DNA of 64,000 nt from Conchocele bisecta (lineage: Eukaryota; Mollusca; Bivalvia; Lucinida; Thyasiridae): NCBI GenBank assembly GCA_029237695.1, contig CM055279.1:3924323-3988322 (forward strand), read 5' to 3'. Both the position numbers and the translations under genes were made by a program. Below are positions 42,139 through 52,889 of this stretch, piece by piece (position 1 is the stretch's first letter; the number at the start of each line of letters is the position of its first letter). Under the pieces are notes generated by a model that ran no database searches, was not told the origin of the DNA, and saw only the letters and a program-made list of their open reading frames with translations.

Positions 42139-42520
42139 TGGCCTCGTCCAGTATTCCCGCGACTTTTCCAAGTTTATATCCCCGATAAATTCAACAAAAA
42201 GGCCATTCATTCCTTATAATTCCAGCATTTGAAATAAATTCATCAAGAAAATGTGTTTATTTTCCGCTTTCTTAAGAATTATTTTAACTGCGCCTCACGG
42301 TTACGGAAAGTAGTTCGCCGTGGGAGTTTACTGGGATATAAATTTTGACTTGCTACGGGCAAATCAAATGTTAGGGAATTGTGTAAATATTTTTGTGCTG
42401 GAATTATTATAGGAATGAATGGCCTTTTTGTTGAATTTATCGGCCTTCGTCCAGTATTCCCGCGACTTTTCCAAGTTCATACCCCGATAAATTCCACATA
42501 AAGGCCATTCATTCCTATAC
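42139..42520. repeat. Fold-back element, family B copy 2
   Basis: The inverse of 3788-4210, with CAGTATTCCCGCGACTTTTC at both ends of the left arm region. Confidence 0.75.
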
Positions 42521-42597
42521 TAAGTCCACAAAACTGATTCTTACATAATCATAATTTGGTCACGTTTTGTTTAGTAGTGTACATGATACATAGGGAA

Positions 42598-42745
42598 TAG
42601 TAGGTTAGTGCCGTTAATGGGAAAAATATCTGGCAAGGCTCAGGAAACGGGATGGACGAGGCTCTGCCGAGCACATCCCGTTTCCGTGCCGCGCCAGATA
42701 TTTTTCCCATTCACGGCACTAACCTACTATTATATTTATCACGTC
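42598..42745. repeat. Fold-back MITE, family H
   Basis: AATAGTAGGTTAGTGCCG and CGGCACTAACCTACTATT ends enclose a GCTCTGCCGAGC centre. Confidence 0.85.
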
Positions 42746-42749
42746 AACA

Positions 42750-44005
42750 CATACAAATGGCTTTAAAATGCACCGTTTTTCACGGCGCACACGCACTGTG
42801 TTGACGGGATAAAAATCAATAATAATTACCTCGTTCAAATACTGCCGCCCCACAACTTTCTTTCCGGATATGGAAGTGACCAATTGTTATTCCTGAAATA
42901 TAATCTTTCAAAACCGACGTACTGTACAACATAGATAGCGGAGACTGTCAACATTGTCCCATATTACCCAACGTACTATAATCCCCAAATTACCTAAATC
43001 TAATTTCGAGAGACGGGAATTAGTTCAGTGGGAGGGGTGGGGGACTATTCCTTCATCTCCACCCTGTCCGTCGCTGAAAAAACCCGATAGGCGCATACCA
43101 CGACATCCATGGGCGGGACCAGCGTTTCATCTATATACCAACCAGCGGAGTTTCTGGGTTTTCCCACGTCACGTCTATTTGTATTTATGTTTGCATTTTA
43201 ATGCCCCGTGTACGTGTATACCAACACCATCAACCCTTTACCCACCACCACGACCGGGAAAATCATTGATATGTGCAATAACGTTGACATCAACCAAGGT
43301 AGATCAATGTAGGTATGTTGCGACGTGGTCATATTGCACGGGCAAGTTACTCGCTGTGATATAAATAGAACGTCGAACATGCGCCGTGATTGTTTTAGCG
43401 ACGTCCGGTAAGCGACGTTGCTAACGTTCCGTAACGACGCAAGTCAGTAAAAGTGCAATGGCACCAGAACATACAGAGCGATGTTTTTGTGAAAGTTAAA
43501 AAAATATGGGGTGTTTCTCGAAGTTTCTTAGAAACATTCTATATATATTTACGTGCTGGGTAAGTAAGGTTTCATTATTTGTCACAGTCTGTTTTCATGC
43601 AGTAATTATGGATACATTTGAAAATCAAGATGTAGGCCTGGCTTAGGATGCCCATGTTGTCGTTACGGATATTGAACTACTAAGATATACGACAAGTCTT
43701 CATATATAAGCCATCACTATGAGGACACACTGATCCCATCATATACTATTTGCACAGATACCAAATTATGTCGTGCTAAAATAATTGACGATTATGTCTC
43801 CAGCTTAGTTCGTTTAGATTGCAGTTCTCTCTGGCGTCGGCAGCCATTTTGAATTTCGCGCTCAAAGGGATGCAGACGCTACTTTGTAGAAAATGCATAG
43901 CAGCTCATTTCTTTTCTGAACCGTTTTAAGTTAACCATAAAATGGGAGGGGCATATACTTAATCGTCTGAAGTATTACCAAGCATTTCCCGGGAAATCCG
44001 ACACC
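42750..44005. other. No gene recognised (left flank of the Polinton)
   Basis: Unique-looking DNA. An open frame at 42954-43364 has no recognisable domain and a proline-rich composition and is not called. The 5-bp CGTCA at 44006-44010 is the left target duplication of the Polinton. Confidence 0.6.
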
Positions 44006-44010
44006 CGTCA

Positions 44011-44253
44011 AGTAGTATATAGGGAGTCAAAATGATACCACCTACTGTGATATCATTTACAACCCTCTATAATACCCCCACCACCCTCGAAAAACCATAA
44101 ATTGGTTAACGAGGAAATTTTCTCCCGACAGCAAATTCATAAATTTGTAACCCCCTATAATACCCCCACGAGGAAATTTATGAGAAAATAATTATTTTAC
44201 AAAATTAATTTCAATGAGATAATTTATATTCCAATACCCCATTTTTCTCCTCC
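44011..44253 (+). repeat. Polinton left terminal inverted repeat
   Basis: About 243 bp match the right end at 61424-61666 with roughly three substitutions and one 2-base indel. It contains two GGTGG/GGGGG-type TATAATACCCCCAC motifs. It overlaps the end of the zinc-finger gene. Confidence 0.93.
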
Positions 44254-44498
44254 AATATAGCTAATTGATTTCGCAGATCAGCAACTAATTCTACCAGCTC
44301 TAGTCTACCACGTTCACCTTTAGCTACCTGACAGCGTAGTTGCTTATGTCTACAAAGAGTTTGGGCACTAACGAATTTACAAGGGCATCTGGGGCATTGA
44401 AATTGCGGGGCGACACAAGTAATTTTTCTACGTCTCGCTAGATGCCTTCGTAGATAGTCTTTACGCGTAAACGTTTTATAACAAGTCTCACACTCCAT
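44211..44498 (-). CDS. Small C2HC zinc-finger and coiled-coil protein
   Basis: 95 codons from the ATG at 44498. Two fingers are visible: CETCYKTF with a distal RRH and ITC (residues 3-28), and CPRCPCKF with CRHKQLRC (about 37-58). A leucine-rich coiled coil (LVELVADLRNQLAILEEKNG) follows. It is likely a DNA-binding protein; whether it regulates the element is an inference. The last 14 codons lie in the TIR. It is transcribed away from the polymerase gene, with a long palindrome between. The longer open frame upstream is ignored because it is low-complexity Thr-Tyr. Confidence 0.7.
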   Translation of the reverse strand: MECETCYKTFTRKDYLRRHLARRRKITCVAPQFQCPRCPCKFVSAQTLCRHKQLRCQVAKGERGRLELVELVADLRNQLAILEEKNGVLEYKLSH

Positions 44499-44614
44499 TA
44501 TATATGTATATGTATATGTATATGTATGTTTATATTCAATTGGACGTGAAAAAAAACTTAATGTTTTCACGACCAATTGAACAGATAAATTTCATAGGTT
44601 ATATTACAGAAAAT
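44499..44614. promoter_or_regulatory. Divergent intergenic region with a long palindrome
   Basis: Between the zinc-finger and polymerase starts lies a TATATG run and an inverted repeat: TCAATTGGACGTGAAAA (44536-44552) and TTTTCACGACCAATTGA (44564-44580), one mismatch. The first arm and its A run recur in direct orientation just inside the right TIR (61374-61400). It may be a shared promoter or replication site. Confidence 0.55.
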
Positions 44615-47600
44615 ATGATAACGTCAGAAATAGAAAGTTTGAGAAGAGAAGCCGAATCTCTAGGGATTACTTATAGTAAACGGTTGAGAGTTAGGGGGTT
44701 GACAAAGCTGATAAACTCCACACAGAATGAGGCGTTTATGAAGCGGTTTACCCGCGCCCACAAACGAGGAGCCTTTAATGATATATCCAAAGCAGAGGAA
44801 GTTGGTAACAGAATTCAAAAAGAAAGTATTGCGGGGTTAAGGGCTAGTGTAATTAATTCTAAAGAATTACCTTCAAGCACAAATAATTTGAGACGCCGAA
44901 TACCAAATAATAAGAAAAAATCTATAGTTCGCGCGATAGTGGAAAAAGGTGAAGAAATATTGGGTGCTCACGATGAAACATTGGAAAAGGTAGAAAATGG
45001 AAGACGGGTAGTTACATTATCCTTTCGTAAAAACATTGACATCAACGAGTCCGAACGCATGTCCGATAAACTCGCTCCGTATCTAACAACAAATTTTTAT
45101 TTCAGATATTCATATTCTTACAAGCTAGAACATATGGAGGAAACTAAAAATGGAAAACCTAAAACTCTAATATTTCACAAAAATCTCGGTGGTAGCGAAC
45201 CACTATCATCAATGAAAACCGTTAAAAAATGGCTGTCAGATAAGGAGCAAACACGAATAATGTCTGATAAAATAGACAGACCAAATACAAAGTGGAAGTT
45301 TGTAAGATGGGTAGAGGTTTTTGTAAAGCTAATACAGGGCAGTAGGGGAATATATTTGGGACTACAATCCAAAGAAGCAGCAGGAGGAGAACTTCCAGAA
45401 TGGTTGAGGAATAGAAAAGGTATGTATTCTTTAGATAAGTATAATGACGATCTTTGTCTGTTCAGGTGTCTAGCTATGCACCTTGATAAAAAGATCAGAC
45501 CTGACAGATGTACAGAAAAAGCGGAAGAACTTAGTAAGCAATATTTCGGTAGTAATGTTGTTTCACCAATTCCTTTTTCAGATCTGAAAAAGTTTGAAGA
45601 GTTTTTTAAAATCGGTATAGAAGTATATCAACCCACAGAATTTAATGTATGGTGGTTGAAAAAGGTACCAGCGCACTATAATGAAATAGGTAATAAACCA
45701 ATGACAATAGGACTGTTTAATAATCACGCATTTCTGATAAAAAACCTTAAAAACCTATCTAAAACTTACGCCTGCAATAATTGTAAACAGAGATTCACAA
45801 AAGCGAGTAATATGAAGAGACACGGACCAACATGTATGAAAGGTGAGACAAAAATAGTATGTGATGGTAATTATTTAGAGCGCCCGCGTTCGTCGTTCAA
45901 GAAAGCGTTTTACCCAAAAGGTTCTAACAGTTATGGGGCGATCGATTGGATGTATTCTGTGGAAAAGCGGGAGGGAATTCACATTCACCACGAACAGTGC
46001 GGACACGGGGGTGAAAGATGGATTTTATGAGCTCCAGTAGATGGATACTGCCAAGAAAACAATACCGTATATCAATATCACGGCTGTCACTGGCACGGGT
46101 GCGAGATTCATGCAAAGCATAGAAACAAAGAACGCGCATCCACTATGAGAAGAGATACATTTATTAGAAGAAGCAAAGAATTCTACCTAGTAGTTATGTG
46201 GGAATGTGAATTCCAAAGAACGGGTAAAGATATAAAGATCGGTTGCGACACTACTCTTTATCCATATCAGATAGTATATGATTTTGAGGCGTATCTCAAC
46301 CCACCTAATTCTAAAGAATTACTTAAAAACGCTAGGTAATAGTTTAGAGTACGAAGCTGAGCACGTTCGGTAAGTGTTAGTATAGGAGATAATTTCTCAG
46401 GAACAGTAACTCATATTTGTGATAAAGATCCTGCAAAACTTATAGAAACATTTGTAGAAGATTTGAATGTCAGGGGAAAAGCTATAAGAGAAGAAGTATG
46501 GTTGAGATATGGGTTTAATACAGAACATTTACGTAAAAACCAAATCGCCAAGATCGAACAGTGGATAGAGCAAGTACTGGTTATAGGTTTTAACAGCAGT
46601 AAGTACGATATAAACTTAATAAAGAAATATTTAGTAGGTGAACTATATGCAACAACAAAGAAAGTAATGGTCGGAAAACGGGCAAACGCGACAATATTTC
46701 TATTTACTCCGGAGTTTAGATTTCTTGATGTAATACTTTACCTAGGACCGGGTGTAAGTTACGATAGTTGGATAAAAGCCTACGACTGCAAGGGACAGAA
46801 ATCTTTCTTTCCTTACGAGTGGTTCGATTCTCCAGACAAACTTGATTACCCAGGACTGCCTGATATAGAGAATTGGTATTCCAAACTATCTGGGAAAATG
46901 TTAATAGATGAAACAGAATTAAGTAAATGTCGTAGAATTTACGAAGAAAAGAATATGAAAACTTTCAGAGATTGGTTGAAATATTATAACGATTTAGATG
47001 TAGCACCGTTCCTAGAAGCGGTAGAAAAAATGTGTGAATTTTATAAACACAGAGGTGTGGATATTTTCAAAGATGCGGTAACACTACCGGGTGTGGCTAT
47101 ACAATATTTATTGAGAGGAACCATTAAAGAACAAAAATCTATAAAGGTGGTTATACCGGAGGGGGCTCTATATGCACCAAAAGAAGAAACATACGAAATG
47201 ATGAAAGACGCTCTAGTCGGGGGTCCATCAATCGTATTTACATGCTATGCAGAAGCCGGTGTTTCAAATATTAGATTTGGATCAAATGGAATTAACAAAC
47301 CTTGCAAGGCTATTTTGGGGTATGATGCAAACGCGTTATATTTATCTACGTTAAATAAAGATATGCCGTGTGGAAAAGAAACAATACATCATATAGATAC
47401 CCCACATAATCCTAAATTTATTAAAAAGTTTTGTAAAAGAGTTTTATCTGGAGACTGGTTTGGGTTTGCGGAGGTGGATATAGAAGTTCCACACAACTTA
47501 AAAGATAAGTTTTCTGAAATGTCTCCACTTTTTATAAACAGAGAAGTAGATGTTGATGAGGTTCCAGCACACATGATAAAATATTTGGAAGATACTGGAA

Positions 47601-48618
47601 GAAATAGAGGAAATGGAAGAAAATTGGTGGGATCTATGTCGGCCACTAAAGTATTGCTGTACGCGCCACTGTTGAAATGGTATTTAAAACACGGCCTAGA
47701 AATAACGGGAGTTCATCGTGTTATAGATTATATTAGTGGTAAACCCTTCGAATGGTTCGCAAAAGAAGTTACAGCTGCAAGACGAACAGGCGATGTAGAA
47801 CCAAATAAGAAAACCAGTAGCGGATATAATGAAATTATTAGGCAATTCGTGTTGTGGAAAAATGATAGAGGCAAAAGAGAGACATTTAAATACGATATAC
47901 ACAAGACGAAACCTGTGTTGACAAAGCGTTAAGATCTGCATTCTTTGATGATTTGGAAGAGATAGGAGATGCGTACGAAATATCTTCCCGAAAACCCCGG
48001 TGTGCAGTAAAGAGCCCCTTCCACTGTGGAATAGCGGTTTATCAACTAGCTAAATTGAGAATGTTGGAATTTTACTACGAATTTCTAGACAAATACGTAA
48101 AAAGAGAGGACTTTGAATTAATACAGATGGACACGGATAGTATGTATATAGGAGTTAGTGGAAAAACGATAGAGGAATTGATTAGACCTAACTTACTAGA
48201 CGAGTTTGAAAAATAAAAAAATAAATGGTTGGCTTGGGATAAATGGAGCGAAAGAGAGCCAGGACTTTTCAAAATGGAATTCAGCGGAGATAGGGCGATA
48301 GCGTTATCTAGTAAGTGTTATTTCGTAGAAAAAATTAATTCAACTAAAGATAATTTTGAACAAATTAAAATTAATAAAAACTCTGCGAAAGGAATGTCCA
48401 AGAGAACTAACAATTTAAATTGGGATAGATATAAACTAGTACTAAGTGAAACTACAGAAGATGGAAAACACATTATATATGTAGCACAAAATAGAGGATT
48501 TAAAATGAAAGACGGTGTTATGAAAATGTACTGTCAACAAAAATTAGGACTCTCGGCGTACTACGATAAAAGACGCGTGTTACCAGACGGAATACATACA
48601 GAACCTCTCTTGATTTAA
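44615..48618 (+). pseudogene. pPolB: Protein-primed family B DNA polymerase, broken
   Basis: It would copy the element from a protein-primed end. In order: an N-terminal domain with DLCLFRCLAMH and NNHAFL (OTU-like look), a C2HC finger (CNNCKQRF..KRHGPTC, about 45771-45835), exonuclease motifs YDFEAYL (near 46280), GFNSSKYD (near 46590) and YNDLD (near 46985), motif A YDANALYLS (near 47320), motif B KLLGNSCCGKM (near 47833, another frame) and motif C MDTDSMYI (48127). Breaks are an in-frame TGA at 46028, a two-step frameshift at about 46335-46372, frameshifts near 47822 and 47905, and an in-frame TAA at 48214. The start at 44615 avoids a low-complexity Met-Tyr run upstream. Catalytic motifs survive, but the frame does not. 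Confidence 0.9.
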
Positions 48619-49628
48619 TTAATAATTTTGAAAAATAAGAAAATTAGCAATCTAAAGACTCTGACGATCCGGGGGTAGCTGGGTGTCAGAAGGCACCATA
48701 AGAAGTTCTTCGCGAACAAACCCTCGAGATGGCCCATCATCCAAATAGTACAGCACGGGCTCATCAGGTTTGGTAATAGATGATATACATTGAGAGACCA
48801 CACGGGATCAGTCGCGCGGAGGTACCGGACGTCAATATCTGATGGAAGCCGTTGCTCCTCTAAACCAACGGGTCGCCCGCGCGAGACGGCAGAGGGCTTG
48901 CTCGTCACCCTTTTAAACTTGATAGCATCTACAGGCTTCTTACCTATCAATCTGGTCACCTCTCCGTTCAGTGCGGAGACCACGGCGGGCAGTCTGGCCA
49001 CCCACTCAGTCGATCGTGAATGAGGGTCTACAAGTTCTTTGGCATATTGGTGCCCGAACAGTCTCTCGGCCAGGGTTCGATTAAAGCGCTCCACGATCCC
49101 CTGGTCCCGGTGGATGTTGACGCGGCCGCGTCTGACAGAAACGTTGTGCTTAGAAAATAGATGAGAGACCGCGCCCATGAACTCGCGGCCGGGATCGACT
49201 TTAAGAAGATTCGGCCATTTGAGAGGACTCCTCTTATATATTCGGGAAAGAGCCTCGGCCACTTCCTTAGACTCTTTAGTGGCCAACGGCTCAGCCCCCT
49301 TATAACGACTCGCTACGTCAACGATTGTCAGTGCGTACTTGTACGTCTTGCGACCGACGCGATCGTGAGGGAGAAACAGGAGATTCGCTTGGTGAACTTG
49401 GTTCGGTACCGGCACGTCGAATTTCGGGCGCGGAATAATGTGAGGCGCGGGTAAATAGATCTGCCAGATGGCCTGCTTCTTGAGCCATTCCTTGACAGCG
49501 TTTTCTGAAACCTTGGTCGCCGCCGCGAGGTTCTTGATGGCCGCGAGTCCCTTCCAGTAGCCGCGTGGCCTATAGTATGTATTCGACAGCTTGCGCGTTA
49601 GTTTGGTATCAAGTTTGCGCGTGTTCAT
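48615..49628 (-). pseudogene. INT: Polinton integrase (RVE type), mutated and frameshifted
   Basis: A retroviral-type DDE integrase that would join element ends to host DNA. An N-terminal helical part (1-70) is followed by the core. The second Asp (D145 in KVDPGREF) and the Glu (E180 in GIVERFNRTL) are present. The position expected for the first catalytic Asp is Asn82 (QANLLFLPHD; codon AAT at 49385-49383). Near 48772 the frame shifts, so the C-terminal DNA-binding part is read out of frame while the conserved sequence continues in another frame to about 48660. It starts 20 bases inside the preceding small gene. Confidence 0.88.
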
Positions 49629-49980
49629 CGTATGCGAAGTATTCTAATATATCGGACAATCTCCAACATGCCCTCGCCAGTTCGTCCGGTAACTGCGTCG
49701 TTAATAATAAACCTTTGTTGGAAGTTTCGCTGCAGCCCCAATCGCGTTTGGGTTGGAACAGGAGAGGGAATTCTGGGGAATCTAATTCATCAAATCCCCC
49801 AGGATTTGTGGGGGAATCTAACATCCGCTTTGCGAAAAGGGTGGCCGCTTTTTCGTCCTCGCGCCACATCTCGAGAGAATCTCGGGCCAGACGAATTATA
49901 CTCTTTGCACCAGGTAAACGATGTTTTTGGGCAGTGTAGCCTACATCGATCATAGCGTAATAAAGTTTGTCAACTAACAT
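49609..49980 (-). CDS. Hypothetical Polinton protein, 123 residues
   Basis: Intact frame MLVDKLYYAMIDVGYTAQKH to YFAYDEHAQT. It is mixed charged and helical, with no signal or membrane segment. It overlaps the integrase start by 20 bases, so the two are probably co-transcribed. No family is recognised. Confidence 0.6.
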   Translation of the reverse strand: MLVDKLYYAMIDVGYTAQKHRLPGAKSIIRLARDSLEMWREDEKAATLFAKRMLDSPTNPGGFDELDSPEFPLLFQPKRDWGCSETSNKGLLLTTQLPDELARACWRLSDILEYFAYDEHAQT

Positions 49981-50031
49981 CGTTCTATATATATATATTT
50001 ATAAAAAAAAAATGTTTTTTTAATTAATTAA

Positions 50032-50406
50032 TTATTTTATATAGTAGCCGACGAGACCCACCACACCCATTCCCACGACGATGAACGCGATCTCGCGGTC
50101 CTTTTGGGCCTCTGACGGTACATAGAAATCTGAAAGTTGGGGCTCGCGGTTGGCTTCTTCAACGTTCTGGAAAGTTTGCGCGGCGTGATTCTCACGGCGC
50201 AGCTCTTCGTTGACCCAGTCCAGATGGGCGGTTCGTTTTTTCGACCACGCTTCCTTTGCGCTATTGAGTTGTTCTACAGCTAAATCGTGACGCTTGCGCT
50301 CCTCATCCACGTCCGATTTTCCTATTTTCGAGAATATAAAGTTGCTACCGCTGAACGCCAATGCGTTTACAAGTGCACCACCTATCATTATTCCGATCAA
50401 AGCCAT
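50032..50406 (-). CDS. Small membrane protein with coiled-coil middle
   Basis: 124 residues. A hydrophobic N-terminus (ALIGIMIGGALVNALAF) and a C-terminal membrane segment (IAFIVVGMGVVGLVGYYI) flank a charged helix (about 33-80). Such two-ended membrane proteins recur in Polintons, but their role is unknown. It follows directly on the stop of the next upstream gene. Confidence 0.6.
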   Translation of the reverse strand: MALIGIMIGGALVNALAFSGSNFIFSKIGKSDVDEERKRHDLAVEQLNSAKEAWSKKRTAHLDWVNEELRRENHAAQTFQNVEEANREPQLSDFYVPSEAQKDREIAFIVVGMGVVGLVGYYIK

Positions 50407-50640
50407 TTATTTCCATATATTAGCTGGTAGAATTCCAGCTTTAACTAGATAATCTCGGGTCCAAACTGCGGCCGCTACATCTAAGGTCGCGAGCCCTACG
50501 TCTCTCACAGTAAAGTCCAATTTGGGAGCGGATCCTCCTAGGGCCATCTTTGATAGTCGAGCATACCCGATACTGAAACCCGATATCACCACGGCGTGAT
50601 AAAGCGCATTCACTAACATTTTACCATCTTGTTCAGCCAT
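50407..50640 (-). CDS. Small hydrophobic Polinton protein, 77 residues
   Basis: MAEQDGKMLVNALYHAVVIS begins the protein and LPANIWK ends it. It has one or two possible membrane helices (about 8-28 and 46-62). Its stop touches the start of the gene at 50406, an operon-like packing. Confidence 0.6.
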   Translation of the reverse strand: MAEQDGKMLVNALYHAVVISGFSIGYARLSKMALGGSAPKLDFTVRDVGLATLDVAAAVWTRDYLVKAGILPANIWK

Positions 50641-50648
50641 TGTTATAA

Positions 50649-51404
50649 TTATTGCATATAAAAGGGGTCACGATCAATGTTTAATTGGGGCGCATCCAAT
50701 CGCGATTGGTGTTTCGTAACTGTTTTTGGATGAATTGATGGGGGTTGTTTTCTAGATAAGGATTGGTGTAATAGGGGATATTTCCACACGCACAGGGCAC
50801 CAACAACTGCCAGACCACCAGCAACAAACCAACTCCAATTCGTGAATTGGGGTTCAATCGGATTCGTCCAACTCCAACGGGAGTTGGTATTGGGTGTTGA
50901 GTGTGCTTCTAATTCGTGAATTGGGGGTGTTGTTGTACTCAACCCAATTGGGATTGAAGTTGAACCCGATTGCTCTGTCTTCAGATGTTTTGCTGTCTCC
51001 GTCCCCGATTGCAACGACTGTTTAGCCTCTCGAAGCTCGGCGAGTATTTTATCTTGTTTAACTTTTCGGGTGGCACTCGCCGCCCGCCCAGCTGCCTGTC
51101 TTTTGGGATTTTTTATATGCGTTATGTTGTTGTTGTATTCAACTCTGTCTTCAGATGTTTTGCTGTCTCCGTCCCCATCAATTCACTAATTGGCTGCAAT
51201 CCCAATCTCGATTGGAGTTTAGCCTCTCGAAGCTCGGCGAGTATTTTATCTTGTTTAACTTACTGCCGCCCGCCCAGCTGCCTGTCTTTTGGGATTTTTT
51301 ATATGCGGTATGTCATCCAGTGGCGGAGTAACACTCGTGTTCGATTGTGTTGGAGCAATCTGGTTCAACTCCGTCACTCTCACGGGTGTGTCTTGTGTCA
51401 TCAT
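50649..51404 (-). pseudogene. Single-pass membrane protein broken by an internal tandem duplication
   Basis: The frame opens at MMTQDTPVRVTELNQ (51404) and runs through DIPHIKNPKRQAAGRAA before a TAA at 51257. The same segment is then repeated (about 51125-50985), back in the original frame, and leads to a proline/threonine-rich linker and one membrane helix (WFVAGGLAVVGALCVW). The duplicate copies (51309-51150 and 51125-50985) differ by an 11-base deletion and a short palindrome insertion. Function unknown. The N-terminus overlaps the next gene by about 90 bases. Confidence 0.65.
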
Positions 51405-52092
51405 TTTCAGAGCTTATAGTTCGTGGGCATATATGTCCAAATTGACAGTGTTTACCCGTGGTCAACGCGGTTGTCAGCGGAGCTAAGTACATTCCAAACT
51501 TGTGATAAATTGAGCAGCAGGCTGTTCTAAGAGTGTGTCCCATAAAAGGGTCAGTCTCTAGATCGTGAATCAACCCCTCGGTGTTTGGTATAGGGAGAAG
51601 TATACTAACGGTGGTAGCGTACAAATGAATAGCCGCCGATCCAAGAGTTTTTGTCATCTCTGCTCCCAATTTTGATTCGTATCGCGCATACATTTTATCA
51701 ATCTCCGCATCTGACATCTTATCCACCTGAAAAACTGAGATACGCCTACCTAGATAATGCTCCGATTGTCCACCAGCAACCAGCGCAGCTAGCCGCTCTC
51801 GTCGCGCCGCATTTTCACTCAACCCAATACCAACTGCCGGTGGAGTTGATCCCAATTGCTCTGTCGGATCATTATTCTCGGCAGTCGGAGTTGAGGTTTC
51901 TTCCATTAGCTGATCGAGAAGTTCGTCGCAGTTAATTTTTCTTAAAATTAATTTAACTATTCTAACAAGTCTCATCACTTTAACATATTGATTTCTTAAT
52001 TTTTTCAAAATTATTAAAATAATAAAAGCGCACCACCCGATCACCGTTATGCTCGAAACAAAGCTCGCAGCGGAACACCAAATTGTTAACAT
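51313..52092 (-). CDS. Polinton membrane-anchored protein, 259 residues
   Basis: An N-terminal membrane segment (about 10-30, VIGWCAFIILIILKK) is followed by a basic stretch, an acidic Thr/Pro linker and a conserved-looking core (MSDAEIDKMYARYESKLGAE to CQFGHICP). No enzyme motif is visible and it does not look like an adenain-type protease. The last 30 codons overlap the start of the neighbouring gene in another frame. Family not named. Confidence 0.6.
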   Translation of the reverse strand: MLTIWCSAASFVSSITVIGWCAFIILIILKKLRNQYVKVMRLVRIVKLILRKINCDELLDQLMEETSTPTAENNDPTEQLGSTPPAVGIGLSENAARRERLAALVAGGQSEHYLGRRISVFQVDKMSDAEIDKMYARYESKLGAEMTKTLGSAAIHLYATTVSILLPIPNTEGLIHDLETDPFMGHTLRTACCSIYHKFGMYLAPLTTALTTGKHCQFGHICPRTISSENDDTRHTRESDGVEPDCSNTIEHECYSATG

Positions 52093-52193
52093 TGTTAACC
52101 ATTGTTCAGCATTTGTTCAACATTTGCTAAGCATTTCTTCAGCAATTGCTAAGCATTTACTCAGCAGTTACTAATTTCTTAAAAAAATTATTA

Positions 52194-52889
52194 TTAATTG
52201 ATAACTTCGTAAGCAGTTGGTTGATGAGTCTTTAGCAAAAGCTTGGCGTGCTTAGTTTCCGAAAGCATCTGTCGAACCTCCAGGCGCTCCTCGCGCGTTG
52301 GGATAACATCATTCTCTCTAAGACAGTCATCGAATGAGTCTCGGTCCTTGCAGTGAAAGAGGGCGACCCATTTCGTTTGCTCGCGCAGATCCTTGAGGAC
52401 GGCGTTGTATTTTTGAGTGGAGATCCATACGCTTTGCCTCGCATGGCGGCCAGAAAATGCGAGCTCGGAGAGCATGTCCTTCTTTTTGGTCATCGCCGCC
52501 TTGGCTGAGCAATCGTCAATCACGTATAGGGTGGGCTCGCCCTGAAATATTTGGTATAAACCACGCAACCAATCGTGAAGCCTATCACCGGGGTCAATAA
52601 CGTATACCTCAGGGTCGGTCCATATCCACGGGCGCCGCTGATAAGTATCGTTGTGCCGCACAGTGGGACATAGGATCACAATGTGATGAAAGCCATCACG
52701 GTAGGATCCCTCGAGTAAGTCGAGGATGAAAACCGTTTTTCCACATCCTGTTTGCCCACATATTATGGCAGAGTGGGCATCTCCAATCGTGAATTGGTAT
52801 TGATATTTAATTAATTCTTTAGAATTATTAAATAAATCGTTAGATGATTTTTTTATTAAATCAGTAGATCGCTGATACGTATCGGCCAT
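52194..52889 (-). CDS. ATP: FtsK/HerA-type genome packaging ATPase
   Basis: 231 residues. Walker A GQTGCGKT (45-52), Walker B LYVIDD (121-126) and a downstream STQKYN stretch fit the A32-like packaging ATPases of Polintons and related viruses, which pump DNA into capsids. The frame is intact. Its start overlaps the end of the capsid gene by 29 bases. The conserved motifs are complete, so it could be functional. Confidence 0.92.
   Translation of the reverse strand: MADTYQRSTDLIKKSSNDLFNNSKELIKYQYQFTIGDAHSAIICGQTGCGKTVFILDLLEGSYRDGFHHIVILCPTVRHNDTYQRRPWIWTDPEVYVIDPGDRLHDWLRGLYQIFQGEPTLYVIDDCSAKAAMTKKKDMLSELAFSGRHARQSVWISTQKYNAVLKDLREQTKWVALFHCKDRDSFDDCLRENDVIPTREERLEVRQMLSETKHAKLLLKTHQPTAYEVIN

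Noticed and set aside
42954..43364. 136-codon open frame left of the Polinton
   Set aside because: No recognisable motif, biased Pro/Thr/Tyr composition, and no splice or neighbour context.
46028..46463. Introns as explanation for the polymerase breaks
   Set aside because: The frame resumes immediately after each break and no GT..AG pair removes them. Polinton genes are normally intronless.
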